A stretch of DNA of 60,453 bases from Treponema sp. (lineage in GTDB: Bacteria > Spirochaetota > Spirochaetia > Treponematales > Treponemataceae). How positions within the stretch are numbered: the first letter of the stretch is position 1; the number at the start of each line of letters is the position of its first letter. Both the position numbers and the translations under genes were made by a program. The DNA lies in the NCBI GenBank assembly GCA_017549025.1, contig JAFYWB010000069.1, positions 1-60,453 on the forward strand. Direction: 5' to 3'. Below, in pieces: positions 26,689 through 35,742 of the stretch. The notes beneath the pieces were generated by a model that saw only the letters and a list, made by a program, of their open reading frames with translations, ran no database searches and was not told the DNA's origin.

Positions 26689-27680
26689 GCTTCTTGTTCA
26701 CTGTGATTCTGTGGGCTAGACAAAAGGCTAAACAATTCCACTGCAGCCCGCCAGCCTTTCTGGAAGCCTGGTTGGTCTACGGTGGAGGGCTTGGGATGCA
26801 ATAGCTGGCTTTGGGGCAAATTGTCAAAGGTTGCAATGGAAAGATGCTGGGGAATGGAAAGTCCTCGCTCCTGAATCACCCGATAAAAGCCATAGGCCTG
26901 AACGTCTGCCATACACAGCACAGCGGTAGGAGCAGGATTTTGGGATAACAGGCTACGGGCTGCAGCAAGAGAGCTTTCGTAGGAGGTACCCACCTCATGA
27001 TATTCCACAGTAATATCCCCGCTAGAACATTCATCCAGTGCCCGCTGAATCCCCTTACATCGATTACGGATTGTTTCTGAGCTACCAGAAGCTTCCAAGG
27101 TTTTAGACAAAGGCTGCAGGGTACAGACGCAAATATTTTTGTGGCCAGCTTCCACCAACAGCTGAGTCAATTTATAAGCAGCCTGCTCATCGTCAATTCC
27201 CACGTTTACGCAATCATTACTAAAACCAGCATCAATAGTAACATAGGGTAATCCCCGCTGACGGCACACCGTATGTACATCACTGTCACTGGCAGCACCC
27301 AGAATAATTACTCCATCAACAACGGCATTGTACACCGCATGGGTAAAAATTCCTTCCAGAGGAGACAGAACGAGAATAGAAAAATTTTCCTTTTCGCAGG
27401 CCTCCCCAACTCCACGAAGTAATTCGGTGATGTAGGGATTCTGAAAAACAAAGGCGATTGACTGGGGCAATAAAATACCAATGCATTGGGTTTTTCTTCG
27501 TGCCAAGCCACGAGCCATAGGATCAGGCACATAGCCCAGCTCTTGAGCAATGGAGAGAATTTTCTCACAGGTTTCTTTGGAAAGCCGCTCAGGAGCATTA
27601 AAGGCAAAGGATACCGCTGTTTTGGAAACTCCAGCCCGCTGGGCCAAATCCTTGATTGTGGGACGTCCCGTTCGTTTCAT
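26619..27680 (-). CDS. LacI family transcriptional regulator
   Basis: The 353-residue protein has the LacI headpiece (TIKDLAQRAGVSKTAVSFAFN, hinge helix PMARGLARRK) and a periplasmic-binding-protein-like effector domain, probably for a sugar. No sugar transport or catabolic genes adjoin it, so its target is not evident. The promoter contains a CG-centred palindrome that fits autorepression. It starts 7 nt after TATAAT without a Shine-Dalgarno. It ends overlapping the PHP gene. Confidence 0.9.
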   Translation of the reverse strand: MKRTGRPTIKDLAQRAGVSKTAVSFAFNAPERLSKETCEKILSIAQELGYVPDPMARGLARRKTQCIGILLPQSIAFVFQNPYITELLRGVGEACEKENFSILVLSPLEGIFTHAVYNAVVDGVIILGAASDSDVHTVCRQRGLPYVTIDAGFSNDCVNVGIDDEQAAYKLTQLLVEAGHKNICVCTLQPLSKTLEASGSSETIRNRCKGIQRALDECSSGDITVEYHEVGTSYESSLAAARSLLSQNPAPTAVLCMADVQAYGFYRVIQERGLSIPQHLSIATFDNLPQSQLLHPKPSTVDQPGFQKGWRAAVELFSLLSSPQNHSEQEAQSVVLDFQILNTGSIAPPSVES

Positions 27681-27687
27681 ATCTTTT

Positions 27688-27715
27688 ATTATAAATCGGT
27701 TTACAAAAAAATCAA
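27688..27715 (-). promoter_or_regulatory. lacI-type gene promoter with operator, leaderless type
   Basis: -35 TTGATT (27710-27715), 16 nt spacer, -10 TATAAT (27688-27693), 7 nt to the ATG at 27680. A CG-centred imperfect palindrome at 27690-27705 (6 of 8 pairs) overlaps the -10 and spacer, the usual form and place for a LacI-family autoregulatory operator. Confidence 0.6.
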
Positions 27716-27787
27716 CTAGGAGACGCCATTCCTTCCCACAGCTGTAGCTGTTGAATTATAGCTCATCATCACTTCGCTGCTCCACTG

Positions 27788-27816
27788 TTGCCCTGAGCCT
27801 TTTCATCTGATATACT
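27788..27816 (+). promoter_or_regulatory. thyX promoter
   Basis: -35 TTGCCC (27788-27793), 17 nt spacer, -10 TATACT (27811-27816); leader of about 25 nt with GAGGTGA before the ATG. Confidence 0.6.
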
Positions 27817-27846
27817 AAATCCAATTTTTTATTGAGAGGTGATAAA

Positions 27847-28683
27847 ATGGCTCATTGCATTGTTCCAGAAGCAGAAGAGATTTTAGATAAAGAATTCAAG
27901 GTATTAGATAAAGGCTTTGTACGGCTGGTAGACTACATGGGAGGCGATGCAAGAATCGTGCAGGCTGCTCGTGTTTCCTACGGTGCCGGTACAAAGACCG
28001 TGCGGGAGGATGCAGGACTCATTGACTACCTGCTGAGAAACCAGCACACCTCCCCCTTTGAACAGGTAGTGCTAACCTTTCACATCAAGCTGCCCATCTT
28101 CATCGCTCGACAATGGGTTCGCCACAGAACAGCCCGCATGAACGAGATTTCCGGTCGCTATTCAGTAATGCAAAACGAATTCTACCTGCCCGCTGACGAA
28201 GACGTGTCCATTCAAAGTGCCGACAACAAGCAGGGCCGCAGCACCGAAGCTGTTTCTCAAGAATTTGTTGGTACTACCAAGGAGTTGCTGGCAAAGGGGC
28301 AGGAGGAAGCATACGCAGCTTACACCCAGCTGGTGGAATCTGGACTTGCTCGAGAAATTGCCCGAATCAACCTACCTTTGGCCCTGTACACAGAAATTTA
28401 CTGGCAGTGCGACCTGCACAACCTGATGCATTTCTTGAAATTGCGCCTTGACGGTCATGCCCAAAAGGAAATTCGCGATTATGGAAAGGTAATTCTGGAA
28501 ATTGCCCGCAAGGTGGCCCCCCTTACCATCGCATCCTTTGAGAACAATATTCAAAAAGGTGTTTCCTTTTCTGGCGAGGAATTGGAGGCATTGCGGGCCG
28601 TTATGGAAGGAAAGGAAAATCCCCTGTCTGGCAAAAAGCTGGAACGCTTTACTGCCAAACTGGAACAGGGAATTCAAAAATAA
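27847..28683 (+). CDS. thyX: Flavin-dependent thymidylate synthase
   Basis: ThyX makes dTMP from dUMP with FAD and methylenetetrahydrofolate. The 278-residue protein has the ThyX signature RHRTARMNEISGRY, the N-terminal ARVSYG and the SPFEQ stretch. I start at 27847 because GAGGTGA lies 7 nt upstream; an upstream in-frame start lacks this. It uses reduced flavin rather than the ThyA route, so no dihydrofolate is produced. It is convergent with the next gene, with only 6 nt between stops. Confidence 0.95.
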   Translation: MAHCIVPEAEEILDKEFKVLDKGFVRLVDYMGGDARIVQAARVSYGAGTKTVREDAGLIDYLLRNQHTSPFEQVVLTFHIKLPIFIARQWVRHRTARMNEISGRYSVMQNEFYLPADEDVSIQSADNKQGRSTEAVSQEFVGTTKELLAKGQEEAYAAYTQLVESGLAREIARINLPLALYTEIYWQCDLHNLMHFLKLRLDGHAQKEIRDYGKVILEIARKVAPLTIASFENNIQKGVSFSGEELEALRAVMEGKENPLSGKKLERFTAKLEQGIQK

Positions 28684-28689
28684 GGTTAT

Positions 28690-30801
28690 TTAGCTATTGG
28701 CCCCATCTTCGGGGGCCTTTGCTTCAGCTTCAGAGTTCTTGGCTCCTAGAGCCGCTCCGGAAGTGGCTCCATGGGCCTTGAGGCTGCGAGCAAAGAGCAG
28801 ATTTTGATCATCCCGCTCTGGAATAGAAAAGATTGGCCGTCCGTCATCATCAGAAATACGGCACACTGGCACCTTAGCTCCATTGTAAGCAGGACTGGTC
28901 TTGCAGTTTATCCACCAGTTCAAGACAGAAGCAACAGCATAGGTATATTTCAGCAAGGTAAGGTTTGTGGCACGAGCTCCCTGCTTTTGGCGAGTAGAGC
29001 CCAGTAGCACATTCATCCGCTGAGAAACCACGTTGGGCAAAGAAAATTTGTAGGGTGCAAAAATATTAGAAATCTCGTCAAATTCTTTTTCTGCATTTGA
29101 AGATGCATCTGCAGCAGAAATAACACGAGCCAGTTCATCCACCAAGCTGGACACACGGTTTGGTAGAGGACGAATCTTGGATTCATTGGAAGGCTTATCC
29201 AACAACAGCTGTTCAAACCGCATGTAGGGCAAGAAATTATAATAGATATGCCAATGCAGGTTGGACATCAGACGCTTTCCGTATTGATTCCGCAAAAAAT
29301 CCCGCTGAGCGTAAAGATTGTTTACAAAGTCCCGCAAATTAGGCAGATAGAGCTTTTCAAATACAATCTCTCGGTATTCTGACCAATCATTTATGATGGA
29401 GGACAGGTAATCGGGAGCCAGATTGACTTCCCCTCGTCCATGAGACTTGGTTTTATCAATCTCAAACATGAGGTGACGGCAGCCTTCAAACAAGTCCTCA
29501 ATAATCTTTACCAAAATGATAGTAACCTGCAGAGGATTTTCTGGAGAAATCAGATTGAAACCGTCTTGAAAGTGATACAGGGGCTGATAAAAAGGATACA
29601 TATCAGGCATTGTATCCAAGGAAAGCCAGCCTGCACCGGGAAAGAGCTGATCTAGCACCTTGAGTCCCGTGGTGGCTCCTTGGAATTCTTCCCGTAGAGC
29701 AGCCTGTTTTTTTTCCTCTTCTCCCAGCTCATCTTCATCAGCTGTGGAATCGTCATCCTTTTGCCCAGGCTTTTCCATCAATACGATGTCGTATTTTGTA
29801 ATTCCCAAGAAATTAAACACCTTGTTCAACTGCTTGGAGAACAGCTCGGAGAACTCAATATATTCGTTGCTGCACATTCTCAGCAGCAGAGGATACATTC
29901 CCCGAGGAATACGCTGGTACACATACATCCAGTCAGCAGTGATTCCCTGCACCAAGGCAATAAGCATTTCCTTTTGAATTTTTGGATAGGCATTGATTTC
30001 GCCATAAACCTTTTTCAGTAAATCCACAAATTTCTGCTCTCCCAAAAAGTACACCGTCAAAAGATATTTGTAAATAACTCTGGTAATGGGCACCATGGTG
30101 GTTACAGTAATACCAGCTGGATTACGCAGGAGGTTTTTATACATGGTCTCCAAGGAATGCATTGACCACTCACCAATTACCTTCAGCATCTTGTACTGGG
30201 GAGCTGGATTTTGAGCGATTTTTTCTTGGATGGGCTGAGGTGCCATAGCAATGAGTTTAAGCACATTAGTCTGGAAATTGCCCAAGCGGGAAATATAGGC
30301 TTCCAAGGTAATTTCAGCAAATTGATCAGAAATCTTATCGTAGCCATTTTTACGTAGGCCGTTGAGAAAGTTGAAAATGCCGTAATTCGTCTTAATGCCG
30401 TATTCGGGAAGCATCATCAGCTTTTCCATCTTGCTACGAGTTTTGTTATCCAAGCGAGGAAGAATATCCTTGCGTACCATTGTTGCTGCTGTGGAAGTGG
30501 CAGCTGGTGGAGGCGTAGTGGTTTTAACAACAACTCCTTGAGTCTCTCCTCCTTCACCACGGCGACTAGCAGGACGATTTCCAGCACGAAGGTCTTGGGA
30601 AACACGGGCAGAACGAACTCTACGGATGGCCTTTTCGTCAACGGGAGCAGATTTTTCCAATCCAATCTCACCACCCAACACCTGTACCATCTTTTTAGCT
30701 TCATCAACCTCTACAAAGCCAAGGTTCTTTCTGGTTTTATCCAATTCTCCTGGCTCATAGCGATATACCGGCTTCTTTGGTTTATTCTCCTGTTCATCCA
30801 T
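28690..30801 (-). CDS. Large conserved spirochaetal protein of unknown function
   Basis: I do not recognise a named family for this 703-residue protein. Residues 1-125 are charged and disordered-looking with TTTPPP low complexity. From about 130 on it is soluble and alpha-helical with many aromatic residues. An acidic stretch (about 365-385, DDDSTADEDELGEEE) divides two helical halves, and the tail is Ala/Glu-rich. There is no signal peptide or membrane segment. AGGAGAG precedes the ATG. It lies 17 nt downstream of the DUF2804 gene and is probably co-transcribed. It resembles proteins I associate only with spirochaetes. Confidence 0.6.
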   Translation of the reverse strand: MDEQENKPKKPVYRYEPGELDKTRKNLGFVEVDEAKKMVQVLGGEIGLEKSAPVDEKAIRRVRSARVSQDLRAGNRPASRRGEGGETQGVVVKTTTPPPAATSTAATMVRKDILPRLDNKTRSKMEKLMMLPEYGIKTNYGIFNFLNGLRKNGYDKISDQFAEITLEAYISRLGNFQTNVLKLIAMAPQPIQEKIAQNPAPQYKMLKVIGEWSMHSLETMYKNLLRNPAGITVTTMVPITRVIYKYLLTVYFLGEQKFVDLLKKVYGEINAYPKIQKEMLIALVQGITADWMYVYQRIPRGMYPLLLRMCSNEYIEFSELFSKQLNKVFNFLGITKYDIVLMEKPGQKDDDSTADEDELGEEEKKQAALREEFQGATTGLKVLDQLFPGAGWLSLDTMPDMYPFYQPLYHFQDGFNLISPENPLQVTIILVKIIEDLFEGCRHLMFEIDKTKSHGRGEVNLAPDYLSSIINDWSEYREIVFEKLYLPNLRDFVNNLYAQRDFLRNQYGKRLMSNLHWHIYYNFLPYMRFEQLLLDKPSNESKIRPLPNRVSSLVDELARVISAADASSNAEKEFDEISNIFAPYKFSLPNVVSQRMNVLLGSTRQKQGARATNLTLLKYTYAVASVLNWWINCKTSPAYNGAKVPVCRISDDDGRPIFSIPERDDQNLLFARSLKAHGATSGAALGAKNSEAEAKAPEDGANS
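28699..28720 (+). terminator. Possible thyX terminator inside the convergent gene
   Basis: GGCCCC (28699-28704) and GGGGCC (28712-28717) form a 6-bp GC stem followed by TTTGCTT. The T-run is short, so this is tentative. Confidence 0.4.
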
Positions 30802-30818
30802 ACCTGTCTCTCCTGTCT

Positions 30819-31883
30819 TTACAGACGCATCAATTGCTTTCTTACCATTCCAGAAAAATCCTTCAGAGGAATCTCTCTTCCGTCCTTTGTTTTTAACATT
30901 CCTTCAAAAGTACCATACATAATATGCTTTTGTGCCCGCAAAACCATGAGGCTTACGATACGGCTGTGGTCGGAAATGGGGGTGAAGGATAAATCCACCA
31001 TGTTTTCTGTATCTTGAATAATCCATTTGCCCTTTATGCCAAAGGGAAAGGTTATCTTTACTGGTGGCAGGGGGGTAAGCTCCCCGTCCACAAACAATAC
31101 GTTCTCATTATAAGTATCGGGATTCACAGCATCCAGTGAAGAGGAACAAATGGAAAAAGCCACTGTTTTTTCACCGATTTGGCCTGTTCCCCAGGCTTCC
31201 CTGCTTCTGGTCCGCAGCTTGTTGTAGGAACGTACACTCTTAAACAGCACGCTTCCCTGCAAATTGCTGGACACTGGCTGTTGATTTTTAGCATGGAGAG
31301 AAAGACTTCCCTGCAGAGGAGAAGTCATAGTCCACACCGCCTTACAACGACGCATGGTGGGAGCAGGCAGCACCGCAGAAAAAGCACGGAAGGTTCCATG
31401 GTCAAAATCAGACTTTATGGCAGCAGCCACATCTGGCCGAGCTGAATCACCTTTTAGGTTGCAGACAAAGCTCATAACCTGTTTTTCTCTGTCCCAGCCA
31501 ATTCTGATGTAACGCCGATGACTAAAGGAAATACAAGCTCCCTGACGAGTATTCTTAGAAATGAGGCGACGACGAGGCCCTGTGGTTGTATGGTAAACGT
31601 ATTTTCGCCCTGTCTGCTTGTTCCAAAAAAGCACCTCTCCGTGACCAACAATCTTCAAATCCAAAAAAGAAACTACACCGATATACTCATCCGTATTAAA
31701 AATGTAGACCAAAGAGCTACGGATTCGTAAATCAGTAATGAATGTGGGCAATGGAAGGACACCAAAGGGACGGTACACACCACAAATATCCAAGCTGGGA
31801 GGAATTCCGTCAAAGCTGCCAAACACAGGCTTTCCGTGGCGTATCAGTTTTTCTGGGGGTGGCGTCATCTGTCGTGAATACAC
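30819..31883 (-). CDS. DUF2804 family protein
   Basis: The 354-residue protein fits DUF2804: a beta-rich protein opening with LIRHGKPVFGSFDGIPPSLDI and a later GKWIIQDTENMVDLSFTPI-type segment. The family has no settled function and resembles lipocalin or lipid-handling beta folds. I choose GTG at 31883 because GAGG lies 7 nt upstream and a good promoter ends just before it; an in-frame ATG at 31868 is the alternative. There is no signal peptide. It is followed at 17 nt by the large spirochaetal gene. Confidence 0.7.
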   Translation of the reverse strand: MYSRQMTPPPEKLIRHGKPVFGSFDGIPPSLDICGVYRPFGVLPLPTFITDLRIRSSLVYIFNTDEYIGVVSFLDLKIVGHGEVLFWNKQTGRKYVYHTTTGPRRRLISKNTRQGACISFSHRRYIRIGWDREKQVMSFVCNLKGDSARPDVAAAIKSDFDHGTFRAFSAVLPAPTMRRCKAVWTMTSPLQGSLSLHAKNQQPVSSNLQGSVLFKSVRSYNKLRTRSREAWGTGQIGEKTVAFSICSSSLDAVNPDTYNENVLFVDGELTPLPPVKITFPFGIKGKWIIQDTENMVDLSFTPISDHSRIVSLMVLRAQKHIMYGTFEGMLKTKDGREIPLKDFSGMVRKQLMRL

Positions 31884-31903
31884 AATACAAACCTCATCTG
31901 CCC

Positions 31904-31932
31904 ATTATACAGAAATCTTTTCACTCTGTCTA
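31904..31932 (-). promoter_or_regulatory. DUF2804-gene promoter
   Basis: -35 TAGACA (31927-31932), 17 nt spacer, -10 TATAAT (31904-31909). Leader of about 15 nt containing GAGG. Confidence 0.65.
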
Positions 31933-31970
31933 ACTGATTGCTTTTCTGCCAAGGGGCAAAATTGTTTTTC

Positions 31971-31999
31971 TTGCGGATTTGGGAATTCGAGTTTATCAT
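31971..31999 (+). promoter_or_regulatory. Promoter of the beta-CASP gene, leaderless type
   Basis: -35 TTGCGG (31971-31976), 17 nt spacer, -10 TATCAT (31994-31999), 6 nt to the ATG at 32006. Confidence 0.5.
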
Positions 32000-32005
32000 A
32001 TAATT

Positions 32006-33532
32006 ATGGGAATTACACTTTATTCTTTGGGAGCAGCCCAAGAAGTGACTGGCTCCAAGCACATTTTTGAGATTGACGGCAGGGCCTTTATGGTGGACTG
32101 TGGTGCGTTCCAAGGAAAACGAAAGGAATCGGACGAAAAGAACCGTAACTTTGAAGTTCCTGTGGACAAGGTGGAGTCTGTCATCATTACCCATGGACAT
32201 TACGACCACTGTGGACTTTTGCCCATGATGACTAAAAACGGCTACAAGGGCAATATTTACGCCACTCCCGCCACCAGAGACCTGGCAAACCTGATTATGA
32301 TGGACAGTGCCCGCATTCAGGCACGAGACGCCGAGTACTTGCGGAAGCAGGCTGCCAAGAAGGGAGAAAAATTCACCTGGAAGCCCCTATTTACCGAGGC
32401 AGACGTAGTGGCCGCCACCAACCAATTTGTAAGCCTCTCCTACGACCGCAAGATGTACATTGCCCCCGATGTGCAGCTGGAATTCTTTGACGCAGGCCAC
32501 ATTTTGGGCTCAGCCTACGCCTACATCACCATTACTGGACAAAAGGCAGGTGCTGCTGATGGAGTTCAAGACAAGGGAGCTTCACCCTCCAGCTTCTGGA
32601 ACCGGCTTTTAGGCAGAAAGGCCAGCGACCTGCAGCCTGCAAAAAAAGCCAGCTCCAGCGACAACGAGGTACGTATTCTCTACACGGGAGACTTAGGGCG
32701 CTGCAACAAGCCCATTATCCGTAATCCTGCCACCAATGTTCCAGCACCAGACTACATCGTGCTGGAAAGCACCTATGGCGACCGTCGCCACGAGGATACA
32801 CAAATCGCCATGGACGAGCTGGTACGCATTGTGCGGAAGGCGGTAAACAAGAAGGGAAAGATTATCATTCCATCCTTTGCCATTGAGCGAACCCAGGAAT
32901 TGGTGTACTACCTGCACCTGCTGCTGGACAAAAAAAAGATTCCACCAATTCCAATTTACGTGGACTCCCCCATGGCTACCAATGCCACTAGCATCTTCCG
33001 TGTTCACCCAGAATGCTACGATGAGGCAACTCACGCCGCCTTCCTGGATCACCACAAAAACCCCTTCGGCTTTAATGCCCTCACCTTTGTCCAAAGTGTG
33101 GAGGAATCCAAGGCCCTGAACGAAAAGAAAGGCCCCATGATTATCATCAGTGCCGATGGAATGTGTGAAGCAGGACGAGTGCTGCACCACCTAGCAAACA
33201 ACGTGGGAAATCCCAACAACCAGGTGCTGCTGGTGGGCTACATGGCAGAAAATACCCTTGGTCGCCGCCTGAAAAATGGAGAGAAGGAAGTGCGCATCAT
33301 GGGAGACTGGTTCAAGGTGCAGGCCGACGTGGAGCAAATCAACGCCTTTAGTGCCCATGCTGACTATCAGGAGTGCTTGGACTGGCTCAACACCATCGAT
33401 ACCTCTCGTCTGAAAAAAATCTTTTTGGTTCACGGAGAAAAGGATGCACAGAACACCTTCGTGAAGTTCCTGGCTGACAACGGCTTCCCACAAACGGAAA
33501 TCGTTAAGTACGGCGAAAGCTACGAATTGTAG
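32006..33532 (+). CDS. Metallo-beta-lactamase/beta-CASP RNA nuclease
   Basis: The 508-residue protein has the metallo-beta-lactamase motif THGHYDHCG and a beta-CASP domain, with YVDSPMA, FSAHADYQE and LVHGE near the C-terminus. These are features of CPSF-73/YSH1-like RNA endo-exonucleases. A Ser/Lys-rich insert of about 35 residues (about 185-220) interrupts the lactamase part. It probably degrades or processes RNA. The start at 32006 lacks a Shine-Dalgarno and follows TATCAT by 6 nt; an in-frame TTG at 31979 is less likely. Confidence 0.85.
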   Translation: MGITLYSLGAAQEVTGSKHIFEIDGRAFMVDCGAFQGKRKESDEKNRNFEVPVDKVESVIITHGHYDHCGLLPMMTKNGYKGNIYATPATRDLANLIMMDSARIQARDAEYLRKQAAKKGEKFTWKPLFTEADVVAATNQFVSLSYDRKMYIAPDVQLEFFDAGHILGSAYAYITITGQKAGAADGVQDKGASPSSFWNRLLGRKASDLQPAKKASSSDNEVRILYTGDLGRCNKPIIRNPATNVPAPDYIVLESTYGDRRHEDTQIAMDELVRIVRKAVNKKGKIIIPSFAIERTQELVYYLHLLLDKKKIPPIPIYVDSPMATNATSIFRVHPECYDEATHAAFLDHHKNPFGFNALTFVQSVEESKALNEKKGPMIIISADGMCEAGRVLHHLANNVGNPNNQVLLVGYMAENTLGRRLKNGEKEVRIMGDWFKVQADVEQINAFSAHADYQECLDWLNTIDTSRLKKIFLVHGEKDAQNTFVKFLADNGFPQTEIVKYGESYEL

Positions 33533-33543
33533 CGACCAGCCCA

Positions 33544-33581
33544 TAAAAAAAGCCCTGTTGGTGTAGCTTACCAGCAGGGCT
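33544..33581 (-). terminator. Terminator between beta-CASP gene and pfk
   Basis: An 11-12 bp stem (33551-33562 with 33570-33581, one G-T pair) is followed on the minus strand by T7, so it mainly ends the pfk transcript. Confidence 0.85.
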
Positions 33582-33614
33582 TCTTCGTTATCGATGACGG
33601 AGAATAACTACCGC

Positions 33615-34961
33615 TTATTTTTTATGCTGAAACTTTGCCTTGTCGTTTACCATCAGCACAGGCTGGCCAGTGGAATCCATGGCATCTCGCCACAGTGAAC
33701 CCTCTGGATTTACGGTATTTCTGCGGGCAATAACAAGTCGCATGGGCAAATGTACGTACTTGTCGTGAACAAGACCGATTACCAGCTTTGTTTTTCCAGC
33801 CATAGCAGCATGTACCGCATTGTTTCCCAAACGCTCGCAGTAAATTGAGTCTGTAGGAGCGGCGGGAGCAGAACGAATCTGGTAGCTGGGGTCAATGTAC
33901 TTCAGGTTAATGTGAATATTCTTCTCCTTAAAGTATTGGTTGATTTTATCCCGCAGGAAAATACCAATGTCTCCCAGCTTCTTGTTTCCAGAAGCATCCT
34001 TTTCGTTGGTAGCATTCAGCTGATCCTGACCAGCTCCTTCTGCCACGATAATTACCGCATGGTGGCTGGAATGGATTCTGTTTTCCAAGTGAGTCAGCAA
34101 GCCCTCAGGGCCTTCGAGGTCAAAGGGCACCTCTGGAATAAGGCAGAAGTTGGCCTCGTGGCTGGCAAGGGCGGTGGCTGTGGCAATAAAGCCAGACTCA
34201 CGTCCCATCAGCTTAATCAAACCGATACCGTTGATGTGGGAGCGAGCTTCCATGTGGGCAGCGGAAACCGCCTCTGTAGCCTTCTGCACCGCCGTATCAA
34301 AACCAAAGGAGCGCTGGATAAACACCAGGTCGTTATCAACAGTTTTGGGAACACCAACGATGGCAACCTTCAAGCCACGCTTTTCAACTTCCTCGGCCAC
34401 CTCAAGGGCACCACGCTGGGTACCATCTCCACCGATGATAAAGAGCATGTTCATGTTCAAGGCTTCAATGGCATCTACAATGTCCATCACTCGGTCTCCA
34501 CCACCACGGCTTGTTCCCAAAAAGGAACCTCCCGTTTTATGGATGTCGTCCACTAACGCAGGAGTCAAGTCCAAGGTATCAAAGCCCATGTCGGAGAAAA
34601 AGCCCTTGAAACCAAAGCGGATACCACGGATACGGCGGACTCCATAGCGATTGTACAAACAGCGGACAATAGCACGAACCACATCGTTCAAGCCTGGACA
34701 CAATCCTCCGCAGGTACAGATTCCCGCATTTACATGCTTGGGATTAAAATAAATATATTCACGGGGGCCAGCCTTCTGGATGAGATTCTTGGCACAATCA
34801 AGATCAGCCTCCCCTTCCTTCCTGTCAATATCATATTGGATGCGCTCTCCATCCCGCACGTAATTGGCCTGATAATCCTCTTCTTCTGTGGACAAATGAA
34901 TGGGGGAAAGCACCTTGCGAGGTCCCAACTCATCAACAGTAAAATCAAAGCATCCTTTCAT
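33615..34961 (-). CDS. pfk: 6-phosphofructokinase, long spirochaetal/plant-like type
   Basis: The 448-residue enzyme phosphorylates fructose-6-phosphate. GGLCPGLN binds the phosphoryl donor, GGDGTQRG carries the donor-selecting site, PKTVDND is the catalytic segment and MGRESG contacts the sugar phosphate. Gly in GGDG (where PPi enzymes usually have Asp) argues for ATP, while Lys in PKTVDND is shared with PPi enzymes and with ATP-using relatives, so the donor is not certain. AGGAG precedes the ATG. It stands alone with its own terminator. Confidence 0.88.
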   Translation of the reverse strand: MKGCFDFTVDELGPRKVLSPIHLSTEEEDYQANYVRDGERIQYDIDRKEGEADLDCAKNLIQKAGPREYIYFNPKHVNAGICTCGGLCPGLNDVVRAIVRCLYNRYGVRRIRGIRFGFKGFFSDMGFDTLDLTPALVDDIHKTGGSFLGTSRGGGDRVMDIVDAIEALNMNMLFIIGGDGTQRGALEVAEEVEKRGLKVAIVGVPKTVDNDLVFIQRSFGFDTAVQKATEAVSAAHMEARSHINGIGLIKLMGRESGFIATATALASHEANFCLIPEVPFDLEGPEGLLTHLENRIHSSHHAVIIVAEGAGQDQLNATNEKDASGNKKLGDIGIFLRDKINQYFKEKNIHINLKYIDPSYQIRSAPAAPTDSIYCERLGNNAVHAAMAGKTKLVIGLVHDKYVHLPMRLVIARRNTVNPEGSLWRDAMDSTGQPVLMVNDKAKFQHKK

Positions 34962-35050
34962 GACATAGCTCCTTTCTTATGGTATAATCCGAGAATAGTA
35001 CGATTTACTGTTTTATGCAAGTGTAGCTTGTAGCCCCAAAAGGAGGAGCT

Positions 35051-35734
35051 ATGTTCGACAAAAAGCTGTATAAGGTGCAGTCATTGCAGCGACTGAAGGG
35101 AAACTGGAAGATAAATCTTTTAGTTTCAGCCATTATCCTTGCTTGTAGCTATATTTCCAGCATGCCCTTTGCTGAGGAATATATTGACGAATTTGATTTT
35201 TACTATGGCATTCACCTTGACCTTTCCATGCTCTTGTCCTTGTTGCCACTGGCCATATCTGGAATTATTACCTTGGCGGCATGCTATTTTTCCATCAGGT
35301 TTTTCAAGCACCGAGAACAGGTGAGCTTTGCTACCTTTTTGGAAGGCTTGAACCTTTGGCTCAAAGGAATTCTTGCCACCCTTTGGATGACCCTGTGGAC
35401 CTTTTTGTGGTCCTTGCTCTTTTTGATTCCCGGCATTGTAAAATTCTATGCCTACTCACAGATTTATTTCATTTTGGCAGAATATCCAACCATGTCGGTC
35501 CGAAAGGCTATGGAAATCAGTAAGATTATCACCCGTGGCTACAAGGGCAACCTCTTTGCCCAAGACTTGGGATTCCTTGGCTGGCTTATTCTGTGCGGTT
35601 TTACGGGGGGACTGGGACTACTTTTCCTCAATCCCTACTATTTTGGCGCAAAGGTCTATGGCTACAGCTTCCTCAAGGAGCAGGCCCTTCGTACCAATCT
35701 CTTGAACGAAAGTGACTTTTCTAACAATGACTAG
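35051..35734 (+). CDS. DUF975 family membrane protein
   Basis: The 227-residue protein has about five membrane segments and the DUF975 layout: an N-terminal RLKGNWKINLLVSA opening, a central SLLFLIPGIVKFYAYS segment and the conserved YFILAEYPTMSVRKAMEIS stretch. The function is unknown. GGAGGAG precedes the ATG. It is directly followed by sppA (8 nt gap), suggesting a joint envelope role. Confidence 0.8.
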   Translation: MFDKKLYKVQSLQRLKGNWKINLLVSAIILACSYISSMPFAEEYIDEFDFYYGIHLDLSMLLSLLPLAISGIITLAACYFSIRFFKHREQVSFATFLEGLNLWLKGILATLWMTLWTFLWSLLFLIPGIVKFYAYSQIYFILAEYPTMSVRKAMEISKIITRGYKGNLFAQDLGFLGWLILCGFTGGLGLLFLNPYYFGAKVYGYSFLKEQALRTNLLNESDFSNND

Positions 35735-35742
35735 GAGTTCCC

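Noticed and set aside
33912-34556. A 214-codon plus-strand frame inside pfk
   Set aside because: Phosphofructokinase motifs on the opposite strand are complete; this frame is a shadow.
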